This document shows, piece by piece, positions 18,514 through 27,397 of a DNA stretch of 64,000 nt. The notes under the pieces are model-generated. The model was not told where the DNA came from. It saw only the letters and a list, made by a program, of their open reading frames with translations, and searched no databases. Location of the stretch: the NCBI RefSeq assembly GCF_900106785.1, contig NZ_LT629845.1, positions 311,028 to 375,027 of the forward strand, written 5' to 3'. Numbering within the stretch: position 1 is the stretch's first letter; each line of letters starts with the position of its first letter. This DNA comes from Prevotellamassilia timonensis. GTDB lineage: Bacteria; Bacteroidota; Bacteroidia; Bacteroidales; Bacteroidaceae. The translations under genes and the position numbers were made by a program.

Positions 18514-19245
18514 ATGGATAAACTTTTACTTATATTATCCTCATTGCTCATGTTAACTTCGTGTGCAGAGCAATACAACATAGCGGGCAATTCGAACATA
18601 GCTTGTCTTGATGGACGTATGCTTTATTTGCGTGTGTCGTCGTCGGCTGATGAGCCGGTTCACCGCAATGTGACACAGATTGTGTCTGTGTGCCTTGACT
18701 CGTGCAAGGTGGTACATGGGCGTTTTAACTTTGAGGGCGATGTCGATTCTGCTAGAATGGCCATGCTTTACACAGGCAACCAGTGTGTGATGCCCCTTGT
18801 GCTTGAGAATGGTAAATTGAGCATCCAGGTGGATAATGTTACCCAGCGTGTGACAGGTGGACCGCTAAATGATAAGCTTTATGCCTTTTTCAAAAAGCGC
18901 AACCGTTTGGACAACGAGATGTGGGAGGTGCAACAAACCACAATGCGCTTGATGCGTGAAGGTTACTCGCCAGTGGAAATTCAGCGCCGTGTGGGCAAGA
19001 AAACAAAACAACTGGCCAAGCGCACTGAGGAACTCGAAACGCAGTTTGTAAAAGACAACTATAACAATGTACTTGGTCCGGGCTTTTTCAGATTATTATG
19101 CAGCCAGTTTCCAACTCCTGTCATGACTGAACAAATTCAGCGCATAGTGGAGGGTGCTCCAGTTCATTTTCTGTCAGACCCCTTTGTGAGGGCTTATTTG
19201 CAACAAGCACAGCTGCGTATGGCAGTTCAGAGTAATAATCCTTAA
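18514..19245 (+). CDS. DUF4369-type lipoprotein
   Basis: A 243-residue predicted lipoprotein. I choose the ATG at 18514 because it gives a lipoprotein signal (MDKLLLILSSLLMLTSC, lipobox LTSC); the frame is open to 18403 but those codons are arginine-rich and unlike a signal. The N-terminal half (LDGRMLYLRV, CKVVHGRFNFEGDV, LENGKLSIQVD) matches the DUF4369 pattern found before thioredoxin-like domains in Bacteroidota, but no thioredoxin CxxC domain follows. The C-terminal half is helical and charged. Function unknown. A strong terminator follows at 19275-19328. Confidence 0.7.
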   Translation: MDKLLLILSSLLMLTSCAEQYNIAGNSNIACLDGRMLYLRVSSSADEPVHRNVTQIVSVCLDSCKVVHGRFNFEGDVDSARMAMLYTGNQCVMPLVLENGKLSIQVDNVTQRVTGGPLNDKLYAFFKKRNRLDNEMWEVQQTTMRLMREGYSPVEIQRRVGKKTKQLAKRTEELETQFVKDNYNNVLGPGFFRLLCSQFPTPVMTEQIQRIVEGAPVHFLSDPFVRAYLQQAQLRMAVQSNNP

Positions 19246-19274
19246 GGCGACGTGCGTAACTTGATTAGAAGCGA

Positions 19275-19328
19275 AGAGCGGCTTTGACAATCACGTAATG
19301 ATGGTGATTGGCAAAGCCGCTCTCTTTT
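19275..19328. terminator. terminator after the DUF4369 lipoprotein gene
   Basis: AGAGCGGCTTTG (19275-19286) pairs with CAAAGCCGCTCT (19312-19323), with an inner ACAATCAC/GTGATTG pairing, followed by CTTTTG. Confidence 0.8.
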
Positions 19329-19397
19329 GTGCTTGCAGGTTGCTTTTGTGTCTTCGGTTTGCTGTGTGCTTTGGGGTGGTGACGCTATATAAAACGA

Positions 19398-19430
19398 AAG
19401 AGAGCAAACAATGTAATTGCTTGCTCTCTG
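19398..19430 (-). terminator. terminator of the tRNA operon
   Basis: On the minus strand AGAGAGCAAG pairs with TTTGCTCTCT, followed by a T-rich tract (TTTCGTTTT). It lies immediately after tRNA-Cys. Confidence 0.65.
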
Positions 19431-19433
19431 TTG

Positions 19434-19504
19434 AGGTACCCAGCAGATTCGAACTGCTGTACACGGTTTTGCAGACCGCTACCTAGCCACTCGGTCAGGG
19501 TACC
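19434..19504 (-). tRNA. tRNA-Cys (GCA)
   Basis: The minus strand gives a cloverleaf beginning GGTACCC and ending GGGTACC plus the discriminator base. The anticodon loop CTGCAAA contains GCA, and the T arm shows GTTCGAATC. No CCA is encoded. It is about 71 nt and lies 15 bp downstream of tRNA-Asp on the same transcript. Confidence 0.93.
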
Positions 19505-19519
19505 AATGTTTGAATGTTG

Positions 19520-19593
19520 CGGTGTGTACGAGACTCGAACCCGTGACCCCATGCGTGACAGGCATGTATTCTAACCAGCTGAACTAACACACC
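19520..19593 (-). tRNA. tRNA-Asp (GTC)
   Basis: The minus strand gives a cloverleaf with acceptor GGTGTGT/ACACACC, D arm TAGTTCAGCTGGTTAGAAT, anticodon loop CTGTCAC (GTC) and T arm GGGTTCGAGTC, about 74 nt without encoded CCA. It is the first gene of a two-tRNA unit. Confidence 0.94.
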
Positions 19594-19630
19594 ATTCTTG
19601 ATTGGTTGCTTTCGTTCTCGATTGCGAGTG

Positions 19631-19661
19631 CAAAGGTACAACATTTTTGTGAAGTACCAAA
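19631..19661 (-). promoter_or_regulatory. promoter of the tRNA-Asp/tRNA-Cys unit
   Basis: On the minus strand TTTG (19661-19658), a 19-bp gap and TACCTTTG (19638-19631) form a good Bacteroidota promoter 38 bp upstream of tRNA-Asp. Confidence 0.75.
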
Positions 19662-19678
19662 CTTTCTCCGAGTTTTTT

Positions 19679-20185
19679 TCAAAAAAACTTCATGAATAGT
19701 GCCATATCGTGGTATTTGCCTTGTGAATATTGCCATTCGGGGAGAGTGGCCACCTGTTTGTACCCGTTGCCAATGAAGAGATTGAGTGACGCTTTGTTGT
19801 TGGGTGAGATGCTTGCGTAGAGGGTGTGTATGCGCAGGCGTTGTACGGCAAACATTTCGAGCAGTTGCAGTGCCTGGCTGCCCAGTCCTTTGCCCCGATG
19901 CGCTTTAAGCAGTGTGATACCCACTTCGGCACGTGCGTTGAGTGCCGAATAGTTTGTGAGGTCAATCATGCCAACGGGTTGCGTTGGTTCGTTGCTGCTG
20001 TTGGCGAGGTCGATAATTTGGCGTAGCTGACCGCATTCGTGTATACTTGCTGATGATGCGATGTAATTTTTCAGTGCAAAGCGTGAGTATGGCGCATCGG
20101 TGTTGGAGGTGTCCCACAGGCTTGGGTCATTCTCTATGGTGTAGAGCAGCTCAAGGTCTTCGGGCTCTAATGGGCGTAGGTACAT
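19679..20185 (-). CDS. GNAT-family N-acetyltransferase
   Basis: A 168-residue acetyltransferase of the GNAT fold, most like the RimL/SpeG branch. MYLRPLEPEDLELLYTIEND is the typical start. The acetyl-CoA pyrophosphate loop is AHRGKGLGSQAL (about residues 95-106). The C-terminal part (SISPNNKASLNLFIGNGYK) is the usual final strand-helix unit. Substrate unknown; polyamines, small molecules or protein N-termini are possible. It is the last gene of a minus-strand run from recR, 69 bp after the membrane protein gene. Confidence 0.85.
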   Translation of the reverse strand: MYLRPLEPEDLELLYTIENDPSLWDTSNTDAPYSRFALKNYIASSASIHECGQLRQIIDLANSSNEPTQPVGMIDLTNYSALNARAEVGITLLKAHRGKGLGSQALQLLEMFAVQRLRIHTLYASISPNNKASLNLFIGNGYKQVATLPEWQYSQGKYHDMALFMKFF

Positions 20186-20203
20186 GGCTTTTGCTTTTAT
20201 GTG

Positions 20204-20258
20204 GTAAGTAGGTGTTCGAATTTGGTTGATATGGATTTGTGAATACCTGCTTGTTTAG
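20204..20258. repeat. degenerate short hairpin with H4-type ends
   Basis: TAAGTAGGTGTTCGAA (20204-20219) is nearly the outer end of element H4. A degraded inverse (GAATACCTGCTTG, about 20246-20258) follows after 26 bp. It may be a deleted remnant of that family lacking the apex. Confidence 0.35.
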
Positions 20259-20686
20259 TCCGTTTCGCCTTGTTTCGGCCAGCAGAATACGAAGCCTGTG
20301 AGTGAAATGAGCAGGCAGAAAAGTGCCGAGGTGCCACTCATTAGTCCATAATAGACAATGAGGTTGATGAATATGCAGCATGCTAAAATGCCGGTACGCA
20401 ACATATTCCATTGTGGCAGTTTTGATGGTTGGTCGTGAAGTGCTGTGCGCACGTGTTTGGTGGCAAAGAGTTTGAGGCTCCCCCAGGTGCCGCCGAGTGT
20501 GAATAAGACGCAAAGCATGTTCAGTGCATATTCTGTTTCGGCATCAGCCTTGATGTATCCTTCGGTCAGGAAGTGGCATTCGTAGAGAATGGCTATGACA
20601 ATGGTTGCGGCCCATACGCCTATGTATATGGCGCGCGCAAGGGTGAGGTCTGTTTTATTGTTGTTGGTTGTGTGTTCGTTTGTCAT
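20255..20686 (-). CDS. small membrane protein of unknown function
   Basis: 143 residues with four predicted membrane segments (about 17-38, 50-70, 92-113 and 117-135) after a hydrophilic N-terminus rich in Asn and Thr. I do not recognise a named family. It lies between recR and the GNAT gene with gaps of 47 and 69 bp on the same strand, so co-transcription is likely, but this says little about its role. Confidence 0.6.
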   Translation of the reverse strand: MTNEHTTNNNKTDLTLARAIYIGVWAATIVIAILYECHFLTEGYIKADAETEYALNMLCVLFTLGGTWGSLKLFATKHVRTALHDQPSKLPQWNMLRTGILACCIFINLIVYYGLMSGTSALFCLLISLTGFVFCWPKQGETD

Positions 20687-20733
20687 TTTAATATGTGGTG
20701 TAATGGTTAGGTAGGTCTACAAAATAAGTTTGC

Positions 20734-21345
20734 TTATTTAAGGGGCGTGCGTGCCAAGATGGAGCGTCCGAGAGTCACTTCGTCGGTGTATTCGAGGTCG
20801 TCGCCAATGCTTACGCCGCGCGCAAGTACAGAGAGTTTGACGTTACTGTCGGCCAAACGTCGCGAAATGTAAAAGTTGGTGGTATCGCCTTCCATGGTGG
20901 GGTTCAAGGCCAGTATGATTTCGTTTACATTGCCAGCTTTTACGCGTTCGAACAGTGATTCCAATTCCAAATCAGAGGGGCCTACGCCGTCCATTGGCGA
21001 AATGACTCCGCCCAGCACGTGGTACAGTCCATGATATTGCCCAGTGTTTTCAATGCTCATAACACTGTGAATGTTCTCGACTACGCAAATGGTAGAACGG
21101 TCGCGCTGCGGATTGGCGCAAATGTCGCAAATTTCGGTGTCTGATATGTTGTGGCAAACTTTGCAGTGTTTTACGTCATCGCATAGTGTGGTGAGGCTGT
21201 TGCTGAATGCATGTACTGCTTCTTTGTCTTGTGCAAGCAGGTGCAAGGCAAATCTTAGGGCTGTTTTGCGTCCCACGCCAGGTAGCTTGGTAAGTTCCTG
21301 CACAGCGTGCTCCAATAGTTTTGAGGGGTATTGTTCGTTAATCAT
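20734..21345 (-). CDS. recR: recombination mediator RecR
   Basis: A 203-residue recombination protein that works with RecF/RecO to load RecA on gapped DNA. The N-terminal helix-hairpin-helix is visible ([17 protein letters not shown]), then a C4 zinc finger ([16 protein letters not shown]), then the Toprim domain ([27 protein letters not shown]). I choose the ATG at 21345 ([15 protein letters not shown]) because RecR proteins normally start a few residues before YPS. The in-frame ATG at 21363 lies inside a repeat and adds unrelated codons. A -7 box only 5 bp upstream implies either a leaderless transcript or use of the promoter copies farther up. Confidence 0.95.
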   Translation of the reverse strand: MINEQYPSKLLEHAVQELTKLPGVGRKTALRFALHLLAQDKEAVHAFSNSLTTLCDDVKHCKVCHNISDTEICDICANPQRDRSTICVVENIHSVMSIENTGQYHGLYHVLGGVISPMDGVGPSDLELESLFERVKAGNVNEIILALNPTMEGDTTNFYISRRLADSNVKLSVLARGVSIGDDLEYTDEVTLGRSILARTPLK

Positions 21346-21349
21346 CGTG

Positions 21350-21619
21350 CAAAGATAGTGCAAGCTGAGCGAATAAAGTCAAACTTGTTTGAAGTTTATT
21401 CCGAGGCGCCGCCTATCTTATCCAAAGATAGTGCAAGCCGAGCGAATAAAGTCAAACTTGTTTGAAGTTTATTCCGAGGCGCCGCCTATCTTATCCAAAG
21501 ATAGTGCAAGCTGAGCGAATAAAGTCAAACTTGTTTGAAGTTTATTCCGAGGCGCCGCCTATCTTATCCAAAGATAGTGCAAGCTGAGCGAATAAAGTCA
21601 AACTTGTTTGAAGTTTATT
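21350..21619. repeat. 73-bp tandem repeat, 3.7 copies, each with a promoter box
   Basis: Near-identical units begin at 21350, 21423, 21496 and 21569, exactly 73 bp apart; the last unit is cut at about 21619. Each starts with CAAAGATA, which on the minus strand is TATCTTTG, a perfect TAnnTTTG -7 box pointing at recR, with TTTG 22 bp upstream. Each also holds a palindrome centred on TCAAACAAGTTTGA, flanked by GAATAAA/TTTATTC. Units differ at only one base that I noticed (AGCTGAG or AGCCGAG). A divergent single copy with the same outer blocks lies upstream of guaA. Confidence 0.85.
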
Positions 21620-21649
21620 GCTTAATCAGAAGAGGTGGGGCAGGCTAAA

Positions 21650-23905
21650 TCAGTTTTCAAAAAGATGAAAGGCAATTTTGCAGCCAAACTTGATGGTGTT
21701 GTGTCGCGATATGCCAGTAAACAATCCTGCATCAAACAGATGGGTGCTGATGCCGTAACCAAGTTCGGTGTAGATGCCGAGCGAGCGCACACTCAATACG
21801 TTGAAATAAAGCCGTTCCTTTTGTATGATGCGCGATAATAGCGAAATGCGTGAAAGGAAGAGCATGGGACTTTCGTACGACGTGGTGATGTGTGCATAGT
21901 AGCGTGACTCATTGTACCATCGCGAACTGAGTAGCTGGAATTCTCCGCTGAGTTCGTCGCTCCACTCTTGGGGCATGTAGTTGAAGCGGAAAAAGTCGTA
22001 ATCAAGAAAGCAGTCCTTGCCACGCTGTGTGAAAAAGCCACCTCCCGCCCGGACATAAAGGGTGCGCATGGCGTAAAGGGCTATGCGAAAGCGTACATCG
22101 CCCTCAATACGCTCAAAATGTGTGTCGCCATGTTCCAGATCGTAGCCGCGCTCGTAACAGAAGATGAACGTGGGGTAGCGCGAGTAGAGCGGAATGCGCC
22201 TTTTACCCTGTCGGTAGTAGTACTGTGCGGGTGTCCATTCTATTTGTATGCGTGGACCAATGGCCGATAAATAGTGTGCCAATCCGGCTGATTTTGCCAA
22301 ATCATTCCACTCAACCAATGTACGGCGGTGGTAACGAAAGCCAGAAGTGAGCACGATGCCAGGCATAGGCGAAAGTGAAAAGTCTGTTTGCAGGTGCGTG
22401 TCGCGGTAGTCGTGAAAGCCATAGTTGTCGATGACGTTCTGTAGCGAGTCGTAATGTTCGTATCCTTGTAATTTGTGGCGTAGCTCTTCGGCTTGTTTGT
22501 TGTTATAATTGCGTGCGCCGCCTCCCGCCTCGAAATGTAGTTTGCCGTTGATGGCGGGTGCACAATACCATAGCAAAGGTGTGCTCCAATATATTTGTTT
22601 CTGTTTGAAACTGTAGCCAACACTCGGCGAAATCTCTATTTTGTAGTCGGAATAATTGTGTTGTTTGTTAAAGTTGAAACGCAGGCGTGTGCGCAATGAA
22701 AGTCCTTTGTTGCCGCTCCATTGAATCATCGATGGCGTGATGATTGGTGGCAGCTCCAATTTGGCATTACCATTGTTGGTGATATTGAATTTGTGCGATG
22801 AAAGCAGTATGTCTTTTGCCTGTTCGTTGATAATGGCGTGTTTGTCTGTTGTGTGAATGGTGCTGTCTTTTTGTTGTGAGATGGGATCGGACAAGTCTGT
22901 CTTGGCCTGTTGCAGCATGATTTGGGCTATGATAAGTTCAGCATCATCATGTAGTGCAACGGGCCGTATTGTGTCAAAGTAGGCGGCGGACAATTTGACG
23001 TGGGTGGTGTCGATGCGTAATACGCATTGTTGTGTAAGGTCGTACTGGCGCTTTTTGTTATGCAGTGTGGCTGTGGGGCATTTGAAATTGTATGTGGGGT
23101 AGATGTCGCAGATTTCATAAACTCGGTTCCCGAATAACTTGAAATCTGATGTGGTGCGCATGGTTGTCGGCACGAGTTGCTGGTAACCTTCTTGACCAAT
23201 TTGGGCGTTAACTGTGATGTTTTGCAGTTGGTGGTGAAAGGATAACTCAAAATGTACTACGGCGCCAGTGAGCATATTGATGTCGGCATATCCCTTGGCC
23301 AACTGGTCGTTGTTGAAACGTGGCCGAATGTCCACACGCATGGTTGTGGGTTTCGCGTCATGGGTTGGCATGGTTTGCCGCACCGTATATTTGTAGTAAA
23401 TGCTGTTGCGGCGGCTGAAGGGATTGAGCAAACGGTCGATGAACAGTTTGGGCTGATATATTTGGAAACTAAACCGCCCCCAAGAGCCAAAACGTTCGGG
23501 CTGTAAATAAGGTGCGTTTGAGTTACACGCTACGATTTTGCAGTCAGTTTTGCCATGTGGGTGAAACTGTATTCGCATTTGTACCTCAGTCTGGTAGTGG
23601 TGCATGCCGCGTTCGAGGCGCGGCATGTTGGGTATATAGCGCACAATAGGGCCACGGCGCTTGGTGAACATATTGTGTTTTAGGTATAATGTGGTGGTGC
23701 ATTCGTCAATATTGTGGCCATGTGCAGTGTTGCCGAGCAGGGCATTGATACTGTCGGCAAAATGGAATATCAGACGTTCGGGGTGTGGGGTAGCAGTTTG
23801 TGCGTGAACAACGAATGGCGAAGAAGCAGAAAGCCACATGACAAGCAGTAGTCTTGCTGCTTGCCATGTGGCCATGTTTGCTTTTTTATAAAGTGCTGAC
23901 GCCAT
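21650..23905 (-). CDS. DUF5686-type outer-membrane protein
   Basis: A 751-residue exported protein. The signal peptide follows the Met at 23905 or, more naturally, 23875 (MATWQAARLLLVMWLSASS). Residues about 90-330 hold the mixed alpha/beta part with the outer-membrane-biogenesis-like pattern seen in DUF5686 proteins. Residues about 390-751 are barrel strands rich in aromatic and alternating residues (TRLRFNFNKQHNYSDYKIEI), ending ..FGCKIAFHLFEN. The usual N-terminal carboxypeptidase-regulatory domain is absent. Function unknown. It starts 21 bp after the stop of the upstream rsh gene, so they are probably co-transcribed. Confidence 0.7.
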   Translation of the reverse strand: MASALYKKANMATWQAARLLLVMWLSASSPFVVHAQTATPHPERLIFHFADSINALLGNTAHGHNIDECTTTLYLKHNMFTKRRGPIVRYIPNMPRLERGMHHYQTEVQMRIQFHPHGKTDCKIVACNSNAPYLQPERFGSWGRFSFQIYQPKLFIDRLLNPFSRRNSIYYKYTVRQTMPTHDAKPTTMRVDIRPRFNNDQLAKGYADINMLTGAVVHFELSFHHQLQNITVNAQIGQEGYQQLVPTTMRTTSDFKLFGNRVYEICDIYPTYNFKCPTATLHNKKRQYDLTQQCVLRIDTTHVKLSAAYFDTIRPVALHDDAELIIAQIMLQQAKTDLSDPISQQKDSTIHTTDKHAIINEQAKDILLSSHKFNITNNGNAKLELPPIITPSMIQWSGNKGLSLRTRLRFNFNKQHNYSDYKIEISPSVGYSFKQKQIYWSTPLLWYCAPAINGKLHFEAGGGARNYNNKQAEELRHKLQGYEHYDSLQNVIDNYGFHDYRDTHLQTDFSLSPMPGIVLTSGFRYHRRTLVEWNDLAKSAGLAHYLSAIGPRIQIEWTPAQYYYRQGKRRIPLYSRYPTFIFCYERGYDLEHGDTHFERIEGDVRFRIALYAMRTLYVRAGGGFFTQRGKDCFLDYDFFRFNYMPQEWSDELSGEFQLLSSRWYNESRYYAHITTSYESPMLFLSRISLLSRIIQKERLYFNVLSVRSLGIYTELGYGISTHLFDAGLFTGISRHNTIKFGCKIAFHLFEN

Positions 23906-23926
23906 TTCTTTTGATAGGGTGTTTTG

Positions 23927-26137
23927 TTAACTGCGGCTTACGGCCTTGACCCCCTTGACGGTGCGCAGCTTTTTTATGAGCCCCGTAAGGCGTTGTGTGT
24001 CGTCGACCAAGATGGTAAGTATGCCCGAGAACAGACCATCGTTAGAGTCGATGTTGATGCTGCGCAGCATGATATGTTCCTCTTTTGATATGATAGAGGT
24101 TATGTTGTTGACAATGCCGAGGTCGTCTTGTCCCACAATGTGTAGTGTGATGGGGTAGGAGCCTTGTCCCTTGCCGGCCCAACGAGCCTTGACAACGCGG
24201 TAGCCAAATCGTTGGCGCAATGCTGGGGCGTTGGGGCAGCTCGTGCGGTGGATTTTGATACCGCCATTGACGGTTACAAAGCCAAATATATCGTCACCAT
24301 ACACAGGGTTGCAGCAGCGTGCCAGTTGGTAGTCGAGGCCTTTGAGGTCGCGCCCGATAACGAGTTCGTCCTGATCGCCTTTAGCCCTTGCCACCACTTC
24401 GCTGTCCATGCTGAACTCTTCAGCCGAGCGGGTGGCGGCACGTTCGGCCAATCCTTGTTCGCGCTTGCCCAGTTCGATGTAGGTGTCTATGACGCGGTTA
24501 ATGTCAACCTTGTCATCGCCAATGGCTCTGAAAAAGTCAAAGCTTTCCTTATATCCTAATTTCTTTATAAGTTGGTTGATAAGAGCCTCGTCCCACTCCA
24601 GCTTGCGGTTCTTCATTTTACGCTCAAGCGTCTCTTTCCCAAGTGCTATCTCGCCCGCTGTGAGTTCGCGCACTGCGGCACGTATTTTTGAGCGCGCATG
24701 GTTCGATTGCGCAATGTTTATCCACTCGCTTTTGGGCTTTTGGTTGTTCGAGGTAAGAATTTCGACAGTCTGTCCGCTTTCGAGTTGTTGGCGTATCGGG
24801 AAGTTTTTGCCGTCGATGCGCCCGCCCACACAGCGATTTCCAACCCCCGTGTGTATGGTATATGCAAAGTCGAGTACGGTAGAGTGTGGTGGCAGACGGT
24901 ATAAGTCGCCTTTGGGCGAAAACACGTACACATCTTGTTCCTTGAGGTCAGAACTCAAACTTTGTGTGAGCAACCCCTCGTTGCCAGTTTCGAGTGCTGA
25001 GCGAATGTCGGCCAACCAGGAGTCCACACCACCACCGCTGCTTTTGACGCCTTTATAGCGCCAGTGAGCTGCCAAGCCATGTTCGGCGATTTCGTCCATG
25101 CGCTCGGTGCGTATCTGCACTTCGACCCATTTGTCCTCGGGGCCTTTGACGGTGATGTGCAAACTCTCGTAGCCGTTGCTCTTGGGCACAGTGAGCCAGT
25201 CGCGCAAGCGTTTCAGATTGCTTTCGTATTTGTTGGTTATGAGAGAGAACACTTTCCAGCACTGTTCCTTCTCCTTCTCGAGCGGAGAGTCGAGAATGAT
25301 GCGTATGGCAAACAAGTCGTACACCCCATTAAAGCCGCATTGCTGCTTCTTCATCTTCTGCCAAATGGAGTGTATACTCTTTGTGCGCCCCTTCATGTGG
25401 TAACGCAGTCCCTCGGCATCAAGCATTTTGCGGATAGGAGCAATAAAGTTTTCGATATAAGCATCGCGGGCACGCTTTGTAGCATTAAGGTTCTCCTTAA
25501 TCATATAGTAGGCATCGTGCTCCAGGTATTTGAGGCTGAGGTCCTCAAGTTCACTCTTTAGCTTGTAAAGTCCCAGCTTATGGGCCAGAGGTGCGTAGAG
25601 CCATGCCGCCTCGGTGCTGACACGTCTTTGGGCTTCAATGTTTTCAACGTCCTTGATCTGACGCATCAAGTTTACACTGTCGGCAATGAGCATGAGAATG
25701 ATGCGCATGTCGCCAGCTTGTGAAATGAGCAGGTTGCGGAAGTTGTCGGTGCGCATGGCTTCGGTTTTAACCTCGATGGCTTCAACACGCAGAAAACCTT
25801 GCAGCGTGTTGGCCACGTCCTGGCCAAAGTAGCGCTCTACGAGTGCACATTGTTCTGGCTTGCGTATAACTGCGCGCAGCAAGTAGGCTGTGAGCGAATG
25901 GCCACGCAAGCCAATCTCCTGTCCAGCCAAACTGATGGCTTGCAGGGCGAGTATGATGCGGTTATGTCCAAATTCGTTGCGTAGCAGCGAGTTGTCGGTT
26001 TCGATTGCGCTTGCTATAAAGTCGGCCAATTTGCGTGCCTCAGCCTGTTGGGGACGTATATGCTCGTTGTTGTAAATGTTGTGCAGCGCTTTGACAAAGT
26101 CGTGACGCTCAGTCTCAAGTCTTTTCAATTCGCCCAT
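23927..26137 (-). CDS. RelA/SpoT homologue with degenerate hydrolase domain
   Basis: A 736-residue long RSH protein that makes (p)ppGpp. The synthetase domain is intact: GRTKSIHSIWQKM, YDLFAIRII, VPKSNGYESLHITV and QIRTERMDEIAEHGLAAHW. TGS (DVYVFSPKGDLYRLPPHSTV, about 405-465) and a C-terminal ACT domain (about 660-736) are present. In the N-terminal HD domain the signature is gone: where active enzymes have LLHDxxED, this one has YLLRAVIRKP (about residues 85-94), and KLADRLHNMR is replaced by LIADSVNLMR (about 150-159). The RxKD position reads RLRD, the charge type of bifunctional enzymes. Probably a synthetase-only protein; Bacteroidota often carry a second, complete RSH elsewhere. Confidence 0.9.
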   Translation of the reverse strand: MGELKRLETERHDFVKALHNIYNNEHIRPQQAEARKLADFIASAIETDNSLLRNEFGHNRIILALQAISLAGQEIGLRGHSLTAYLLRAVIRKPEQCALVERYFGQDVANTLQGFLRVEAIEVKTEAMRTDNFRNLLISQAGDMRIILMLIADSVNLMRQIKDVENIEAQRRVSTEAAWLYAPLAHKLGLYKLKSELEDLSLKYLEHDAYYMIKENLNATKRARDAYIENFIAPIRKMLDAEGLRYHMKGRTKSIHSIWQKMKKQQCGFNGVYDLFAIRIILDSPLEKEKEQCWKVFSLITNKYESNLKRLRDWLTVPKSNGYESLHITVKGPEDKWVEVQIRTERMDEIAEHGLAAHWRYKGVKSSGGGVDSWLADIRSALETGNEGLLTQSLSSDLKEQDVYVFSPKGDLYRLPPHSTVLDFAYTIHTGVGNRCVGGRIDGKNFPIRQQLESGQTVEILTSNNQKPKSEWINIAQSNHARSKIRAAVRELTAGEIALGKETLERKMKNRKLEWDEALINQLIKKLGYKESFDFFRAIGDDKVDINRVIDTYIELGKREQGLAERAATRSAEEFSMDSEVVARAKGDQDELVIGRDLKGLDYQLARCCNPVYGDDIFGFVTVNGGIKIHRTSCPNAPALRQRFGYRVVKARWAGKGQGSYPITLHIVGQDDLGIVNNITSIISKEEHIMLRSINIDSNDGLFSGILTILVDDTQRLTGLIKKLRTVKGVKAVSRS

Positions 26138-26197
26138 AATACTCTTTACTTTGTTGTGTGTTTATAACTCCTTAGCCTCCAAATAGTTTGATTGGCG

Positions 26198-27370
26198 TCA
26201 GAAACGTGCTGTCACTTGCACGTCAAATGTGTTGTAGTGTGAGTCCTTCGGATTTGTGGCATGGCGTGCCGAACGGTCATCTGTGAAGGTGTAGTTGAGT
26301 TGGAATATGAGGTTCTTGCCCAGGGTGTAATTGCCCGACAAGCCATAATCTGTGCGCAACGATTTCCACGAGTGTTTGTCGTTGCGGTAGCAGTCATAGC
26401 GTCCATATATTTTCAAACCCTTTGCCACGGGCACACCGAGTGTGGCATACCATGCGTCAGAGCGGTCAGGTTCGGTAGCCTTCGTTACGACGCCGCCCAC
26501 CGAGCTCATATATTCGCCGCGCACCGTCCAGTCACTTTCATATTTCAGACCAGCTCCCCACCGCACGCGCTTTACACTTTTGAGCGAGGCTGGGTCCGTG
26601 GCATTATATTTCTCGTTGGTATATTTGCCGTTCCACCCAAAACCGCCAATGCAAAGGTCCTTTATGGGAGAGAACCATAATCCACCAATCAAGTCCTTGT
26701 GGTGATCCTTATCAGCATGGTTGATGCCCTGTCCGTTGAATACGCCCAACTGATAGTGCAGCCAGTTGTGTCCGTCGGGGGCTGTGATAAAGTCGCCTTG
26801 CACTTGCACGCCAAGGTCGCGTCCCGAACTTTTGTTGTAGCCCCCCTCGCCGTTACGATCGTTTATCGAGGCCAATTTCATGGTAGCTTGTGAATAGCTG
26901 CCCATGCCGATGGCCAATGGACTCATGGGGTTTTCAAAGCCGAATGACCGCTTGAACTGGCCCAACTTGACGCGGAAGAACTTGAACTTTTGCCATTCAA
27001 TAAAGGCGTCCAATACGCGCGGCCCTTTGTTCTCACCCGGTGCGCCATTGACCTCCATCTGCAGTTTATAGTAAAAGTCTTTGTAAACGTGGCCGTCGGC
27101 ATACAGACGTATAAAGCGCAGGTCGAAACCGCCATTGGTGTTCTGACCGCTGCGGTCGCTGATGCTGTATTTGCCCATGATGTAACCGCCAAATTTGATA
27201 GTCGGTTGCATCTGCTGCATGAGTTTAGAGTCGCCTTTGGCTCTAAAGGTGTAACCAGCAGTCTCGTAGTCGGGGTTATTGTAAGGGTTGTTGTCTGATA
27301 TTTCGTTTTCGGCAAGGCTGCAAAGCGGTGTCAGGGCCAGCATGGTTGCTGCCATCAAATGCTTGTTCAT
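26198..27370 (-). CDS. OprO/OprP-family porin
   Basis: A 390-residue outer-membrane porin. The signal peptide is MNKHLMAATMLALTPLCSLA. Mature parts match the phosphate-selective porin O/P family: IKFGGYIMGKYSIS, GFDLRFIRLYADGHVYKDFYYKLQME and RVKLGQFKRSFGFENPMSP are typical blocks. The protein ends in a C-terminal strand with Phe (VQVTARF), the barrel-assembly signal. The anion preference implied by the family name is not established for Bacteroidota members. It lies 28 bp after the DUF3256 gene on the same strand. Confidence 0.85.
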   Translation of the reverse strand: MNKHLMAATMLALTPLCSLAENEISDNNPYNNPDYETAGYTFRAKGDSKLMQQMQPTIKFGGYIMGKYSISDRSGQNTNGGFDLRFIRLYADGHVYKDFYYKLQMEVNGAPGENKGPRVLDAFIEWQKFKFFRVKLGQFKRSFGFENPMSPLAIGMGSYSQATMKLASINDRNGEGGYNKSSGRDLGVQVQGDFITAPDGHNWLHYQLGVFNGQGINHADKDHHKDLIGGLWFSPIKDLCIGGFGWNGKYTNEKYNATDPASLKSVKRVRWGAGLKYESDWTVRGEYMSSVGGVVTKATEPDRSDAWYATLGVPVAKGLKIYGRYDCYRNDKHSWKSLRTDYGLSGNYTLGKNLIFQLNYTFTDDRSARHATNPKDSHYNTFDVQVTARF

Positions 27371-27397
27371 GTATAACTTTTGTTGTGTTCGTATGTA

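Noticed and set aside
21350-21619. Possible CRISPR array
   Set aside because: The 73-bp units are identical throughout, so there are no unique spacers; this is a simple tandem repeat.
23946-25561. Long plus-strand ORFs opposite the rsh gene
   Set aside because: They are antisense to an intact conserved gene with clear synthetase, TGS and ACT domains.
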